From: Paenibacillus oryzae
GTDB taxonomy: Bacteria; Bacillota; Bacilli; Paenibacillales; Paenibacillaceae
DNA length: 64,000 nt
NCBI RefSeq assembly: GCF_001675045.1
Contig: NZ_LYPA01000032.1
Location: 1 to 64,000, forward strand
Reading direction: 5' to 3'
The notes beneath the pieces were generated by a model that was not told where the DNA came from, made no database searches, and saw only the letters and a list, made by a program, of their open reading frames with translations. This document shows positions 60,457 to 64,000 of the stretch, piece after piece. A program made the position numbers and the translations under genes. Every line of letters begins with the position of its first letter. The stretch's first letter is position 1.

Positions 60457-61747
60457 TGGAGCTAGCGAACGGCAAAACAACCATATTCTCAAATTGTCGC
60501 GATTCGCTTTCGATGGTCATGTGCCCGCCATATTTTTCGCAGATTCGCTTAATATTGGTCAATCCGTAGCCATGATATTCTGGATTTGCTTTTTTGCTCT
60601 GCAAATTGGTTATCTCCCGCTCCACATGATTGCGAACACGGATAAATAACGCAACTTCATTGGAACGAATATGTATAAGGATGTGCCTATCTTCGGCCAT
60701 TTTTATTTTTTTTGAAGCCTCGATGGCATTGTCCAGCAAATTACCCAGCACAACGCATAGATCATAACGATCAACGGGCAGCTTGCTGTCGAACAGAAGA
60801 AGCTCAGTTGCCATAGTAATCCCATTCGCTTGTCCGATGTTTAACGCATTGGTTACCAGAGCATCGATAACAAGATTGCCGGTGTTGATTCGGTGATACG
60901 CCCCTTCAACCTTGTTCAGCGTGACGCGGATATGCTCGCTCGCTTCGACCGTCATGCCCCGACTGATGCATTCTTCAATGTATAGCAGGTGCTGGTTAGT
61001 GTCGTGAATGATGCTTTTGATCTTTTTGAAGCTATGCACCGTCTTTTCATAGTTGGCGTCCTGATAATTCATTTGAAGCTGGAGCTGTGTATTTTCGTGC
61101 AAAAGCTGGAATCTCGCCATGACCGTATCAAGGATATAGACGACCAGCACGTTGACTATGATAAAGCCAAAAACCGAAAGGAAATAATTGATGTTTTTTT
61201 CGCTGTAGATCGTAAGCACATTCACCTGATAGATACTGATGGCTGGCACACTGAGAAACAGCAAATAATAACGGAAGCTTAGCGGGTAGCTTCTTCGTTT
61301 GGAGAAAAAGCGAATGACTTGAATCACCGCAAACATGATTATACAGCTAATTAGTAGAGCTCTACCATAAAGCATCTGATCCCCATTATTGCTGGTGTAG
61401 GCATTGTCCAGCGCCACGGACAGCGAGGGATCAAGCAAATAAAGACAAAGCGTGTTAACAAGCGTCAGCAGCACGGCATAAAGAACGGAAAACACCAATT
61501 TCATTCGCAGCTCAGCCTCATACCCCAATGACAAACAAAAAATAACCGTCACATACAGCAGGTTGGACCATAACAAGGAAAAAGGCACGGTCAAATACAA
61601 CACATTGATAATCAGAAACGCCAGAATATACTTCCACTTCGTTGGCTTGCTTCTCTCTTTGCCAAAGACGGAATTAAAATAAAAATTCACTTGAACAGCC
61701 ATAACCAGCACAATACTCAGGTTCAACAGCAGAATAAGAGGCTCCAT
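60440..61747 (-). CDS. Agr-type GHKL sensor kinase
   Basis: A 435-residue kinase of the AgrC/HPK10 group. Six hydrophobic segments occupy residues ~1-205. The dimerisation part carries SIIHDTNQHLLYIEECI (phospho-His in HDTNQHL), and the GHKL ATPase shows GNLLDNAIEAS and HGYGLTNIKRICEKYGG. It follows the LytTR gene after four bases, and the pair is typical for peptide quorum sensing or bacteriocin control. No AgrB or AgrD homologue was found beside it. Confidence 0.88.
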   Translation of the reverse strand: MEPLILLLNLSIVLVMAVQVNFYFNSVFGKERSKPTKWKYILAFLIINVLYLTVPFSLLWSNLLYVTVIFCLSLGYEAELRMKLVFSVLYAVLLTLVNTLCLYLLDPSLSVALDNAYTSNNGDQMLYGRALLISCIIMFAVIQVIRFFSKRRSYPLSFRYYLLFLSVPAISIYQVNVLTIYSEKNINYFLSVFGFIIVNVLVVYILDTVMARFQLLHENTQLQLQMNYQDANYEKTVHSFKKIKSIIHDTNQHLLYIEECISRGMTVEASEHIRVTLNKVEGAYHRINTGNLVIDALVTNALNIGQANGITMATELLLFDSKLPVDRYDLCVVLGNLLDNAIEASKKIKMAEDRHILIHIRSNEVALFIRVRNHVEREITNLQSKKANPEYHGYGLTNIKRICEKYGGHMTIESESRQFENMVVLPFASSRDSRT

Positions 61748-61751
61748 CGTT

Positions 61752-62492
61752 TCAATCCGCCCTCATGACCATAAATTTGGTACATGCATCTTTAACTTCC
61801 TTGATCTTGGATCGGCCAATCGGCAGCTCCAGCCCGTTCGACATCACTACGTTATTCCCGGAAAATTTATGCACGTGAAGCAGATTGATAAGAATCGAGC
61901 GATGAATCTGCAGAAATTTGCTGCTTTTTAATGCCTCTGCATATTGCGAAATCAATCCACGACCGTCATAGACGGCACCCACCGTCGTAAATTTCAGCTT
62001 ACTCTTCACCGTCAAGCTTTTAGCCGCTTCTATAGCAATAATGTCCTCGATTCGCAGCACAAATTCCTCATATGCCGATTTGATAATTAAAATATCCTGA
62101 TCCCGTTCTTCAAAATACCGACACAGCCTCAGCAGCTTACTCTCGAAAACCTCTGCCTCAATCGGCTTCATCAAATATTGGAAAGTAACCACGTCAAAGC
62201 TTTCCAGCATGTATTCGGCGTAGCTCGTCAGAAAAACAATTTGTTCGTGATTCCGCTTCATTTCCCGCAGCCTGCGCGCAGTCTGAATACCGTTTAAGCC
62301 GCTCATCTCAATATCAAGAATGAGGATATGGAAAGGAGCCTCCTCCTTCTCGTAATGCGCGATTAACCCCTCGCCGGAAGCAAACTCTACCACCTCGAAG
62401 TCGTTCCCGCTTTTGACTGATAGAGCGACCAGCATCCCTCTTACCTTCTCCCTCTCTCTTTCCTCATCATCGCAAATAGCAATTCTGTACAT
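61752..62492 (-). CDS. LytTR-family response regulator
   Basis: A 246-residue regulator: receiver domain (AICDDEEREREKV, LILDIEMSGLNG, FLTSYAEYML, KPIEAE) and a C-terminal LytTR DNA-binding domain (FLQIHRSILINLLHVHKFSGNNVVMSNGLELPIGRSKIKEVKDA), which binds direct repeats rather than palindromes. It is the first gene of the kinase operon. A frameshifted small ORF lies 53 bases upstream on the same strand. Confidence 0.9.
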   Translation of the reverse strand: MYRIAICDDEEREREKVRGMLVALSVKSGNDFEVVEFASGEGLIAHYEKEEAPFHILILDIEMSGLNGIQTARRLREMKRNHEQIVFLTSYAEYMLESFDVVTFQYLMKPIEAEVFESKLLRLCRYFEERDQDILIIKSAYEEFVLRIEDIIAIEAAKSLTVKSKLKFTTVGAVYDGRGLISQYAEALKSSKFLQIHRSILINLLHVHKFSGNNVVMSNGLELPIGRSKIKEVKDACTKFMVMRAD

Positions 62493-62544
62493 GCGATTTC
62501 TCCTCTCTTAAACAAAAAATGTTACCACCTACCTCCATTTTCAG

Positions 62545-62740
62545 CTAATTTCTTGCAATTAATAGCCTTGCCATTTCTTCAAAGGAAGTAAATATCTCAC
62601 GTATATAAGGCGCTAAACATGCACGTATCGCTTCTCCATTTTGCTCAATTTCATCTAATTGGTGTAAATAGTCGTGCAGCACCCACTGGCACAGAATGAA
62701 AAAAACTCGCTAAGCTCATCTTAATATCTAGCTGTGACAT
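62545..62740 (-). pseudogene. Small ORF (64 codons) interrupted by one base in a T7 run
   Basis: GAGGAGAGGG sits before ATG 62740 (MSQLDIKMSLASFF...). The reading breaks in a run of seven T on the minus strand (A 62699-62705 on the plus strand). Deleting one T restores an open frame of 64 residues ending at 62545 (ILCQWVLHDYLHQLDEI..., FTSFEEMARLLIARN). It may be a pseudogene, an assembly error in a homopolymer, or a case of slippage. Its place upstream of the LytTR/GHKL pair suggests a peptide or accessory gene, but no AgrD-like motif is present. Confidence 0.45.
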
Positions 62741-62950
62741 GCTTATCCCTCTCCTCATAAATAATCACTATGTAGTATAAAATATTTCCACTACGAAGAC
62801 ATCTCTAATTGCAACATTACACTTTTTTCTAACATAATAATCTGAAAATCATATTCGGAAGCCTGTACAGGAACCGTGAGGAATTACCTATGATTTCACT
62901 GGTTGAGGTTCAAGGATTTAGAAAAGCAAATTTGAATCCCCATTATACCT

Positions 62951-63000
62951 ATAAAAGGGCTGGGCAGAAAACGTTATGTTTTCTCGCCCAACCCTTTTAT
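62951..63000. terminator. Bidirectional terminator
   Basis: Stem ATAAAAGGGCTGGGC-AGAAAACG / mirrored CGTTTTCT-GCCC-AGCCCTTTTAT, with T/A runs on both sides. It closes the minus-strand gene starting beyond the window edge. The interval 62741-62950 shows no gene that I can support. Confidence 0.8.
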
Positions 63001-63001
63001 T

Positions 63002-64000
63002 TTAGGGACTTTTTGGACAGCCACACGCATTATAGCTTAAAAATACATCCCGTCCTCCCGCCTCTGCATAATAAACGAGTACGCCATTTTTCCAGAATCG
63101 TGTATTCACATCATCGGGAGGAATGCCTTCGATGCCCTTGGACAACAGAGTGTCCTGCCTTTTCAATACATCATAAACAACAACCTCGGTCCTACTGTCA
63201 GCTTCTTCCCCATCGTTAAAATGGGCCTTCTCGTATAGGGTAAGATCCATCGAAACATGCCCTCCATCATCATCAACCAGCAGCATATGTGAACGGGCAT
63301 TTTCATAGCTCGACCATTCCGTCCATTGCTGCTTGGTAAAGTCATAGCTGATGAGGCTTAATGCTGACTGCCCCTCCTTTTCTCTCTTCAATGTCAGCCA
63401 CAAGGTTTTGTCAGACTCCCGATAGTTGAGACTGTCGACTCCAGCATTGCTCCAGCCATCCGCTTGCGGCAGATCGGAGGTCTTCAACAATGGCTCCTCT
63501 TCCCGAACGCCTTCAATGCTCCGGTAAATGCCATCGTCCCACACGCTTAACTCCGTATAGCTTAAGTCCAGCATATCGTCTATCCGATACCCCATCTCTC
63601 CTTCGGATAAGAAATAGCGGGTTTTCTGAATGGCCATGTATGGATCAGAATAGGAAAGATACGTCTCTGCGTCGACATACCGCACGCCTTCTTTTTCCCC
63701 GCTGTCGATGATGGAATACCCTATCTGGCGCGGGCTTGTTCCCTTCAGATAGCCTGGATCATAGCTAAAAAAGGAATGTGCATACTCCTCATCCCGATAA
63801 ATGAGCGCCTCAATCGAGCCAGCCACAATGTCCTCCGGCGTTGGCTCCTGATCGGTCACTTCAAGTCTCACCAGCTTTTTATACTCATCATTGGTATGGA
63901 ATGTTTTATAGACCAGCATACTGCTGCTATTTCCGCTCCAAACAGGCTGCTCCAGTGTAAAACGGGCTTGCTGCTTGCCTTCGATGATTTCCCCCGTATT
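63002..64000 (-). CDS. Partial protein (5' end beyond window), unknown
   Basis: An open frame runs from the window edge (NTGEIIEGKQQARFTLEQPVW at the truncated N-terminal side) to a stop at 63002; at least 332 residues are visible. No membrane segment or known domain is seen in this part. Repeated strands such as RESDKTLWLTLKREKEGQSALSLISYDFTKQQWTEWSS and NTRFWKNGVLVYYAEAGGRDVFLSY suggest a beta-propeller-like or Kelch-like layout, often in exported lipoproteins. Start codon and signal are outside the window. Confidence 0.55.
   Translation of the reverse strand, partial: NTGEIIEGKQQARFTLEQPVWSGNSSSMLVYKTFHTNDEYKKLVRLEVTDQEPTPEDIVAGSIEALIYRDEEYAHSFFSYDPGYLKGTSPRQIGYSIIDSGEKEGVRYVDAETYLSYSDPYMAIQKTRYFLSEGEMGYRIDDMLDLSYTELSVWDDGIYRSIEGVREEEPLLKTSDLPQADGWSNAGVDSLNYRESDKTLWLTLKREKEGQSALSLISYDFTKQQWTEWSSYENARSHMLLVDDDGGHVSMDLTLYEKAHFNDGEEADSRTEVVVYDVLKRQDTLLSKGIEGIPPDDVNTRFWKNGVLVYYAEAGGRDVFLSYNACGCPKSP

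Noticed and set aside
60440-62492. Complete Agr quorum-sensing locus
   Set aside because: Kinase and LytTR regulator are present, but no AgrB-like protease and no AgrD-like precursor were found beside them.

Overview
The window looks like chromosomal DNA of a Paenibacillus-type, endospore-forming Firmicute. The evidence is mixed but consistent: a gerA/gerC/gerB germinant-receptor operon, a SleB/CwlJ-type cell-wall hydrolase, a huge S-layer-homology (SLH) surface protein, a T-box riboswitch, LanFEG- and Bce-type ABC modules with two-component systems, purine-rich Shine-Dalgarno sites with frequent TTG/GTG starts, and moderate GC. No rRNA, tRNA, CRISPR array, prophage or intact transposase was seen. 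Mobile-type DNA is limited to a MITE-like element and short repeats.

Layout. 1-5 kb: secreted Cu/Zn superoxide dismutase, DEAD-box RNA helicase, MFS exporter, SleB-like hydrolase. 5.3-9 kb: anaerobic ribonucleotide reductase nrdD-nrdG and a stand-alone radical SAM protein. 9-14.3 kb: a small membrane protein, a Crp/Fnr regulator divergent from two cupins and a broken methyltransferase gene, another cupin, then a GNAT gene followed by small membrane-associated proteins, including a 35-residue gene easily missed. 14.3-15 kb: gene-free, with a palindromic repeat array. 15-18.5 kb: aroA-aroC with a divergent LysR gene. 18.5-29 kb: a block of ABC exporters and two-component systems, with a minus-strand module (two ABC sets plus a histidine kinase/regulator pair) head-to-head with a plus-strand lantibiotic-resistance type module. 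29-30.7 kb: asd under T-box control. 30.8-41.4 kb: SLH protein with seven 96-residue repeats, a tiny membrane protein, and a divergent 1493-residue LuxR-type regulator with a dead kinase-like N-terminus. 41.5-45.3 kb: BceAB-type transporter and alpha/beta hydrolase. 45.4-49.3 kb: germination operon. 49.3-52.4 kb: AraC regulator divergent from sugar isomerase and Gfo/Idh/MocA oxidoreductase. 52.4-54.6 kb: MITE, AAC(6')-like acetyltransferase, ECF sigma/anti-sigma pair. 54.7-58 kb: kptA - PARG-like - NADAR - Nudix/NrtR operon. 58.2-64 kb: secreted serine beta-lactamase-like protein, an Agr-type GHKL kinase and LytTR regulator, a frameshifted small ORF, and a partial protein at the window edge.

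The most interesting system is the compact minus-strand operon at 54767-57787. It joins an NAD-dependent RNA 2'-phosphotransferase (KptA), a microbial PARG-like ADP-ribose hydrolase, a NADAR protein and a Nudix hydrolase with an NrtR-like DNA-binding tail. These suit a pathway that attaches, removes and degrades ADP-ribose on nucleic acids. Its promoter is followed immediately by four tandem 14-bp units that form overlapping 7-5-7 palindromes, a likely operator for the Nudix regulator. No complete toxin-type ADP-ribosyltransferase lies next to it, so the substrate is open.
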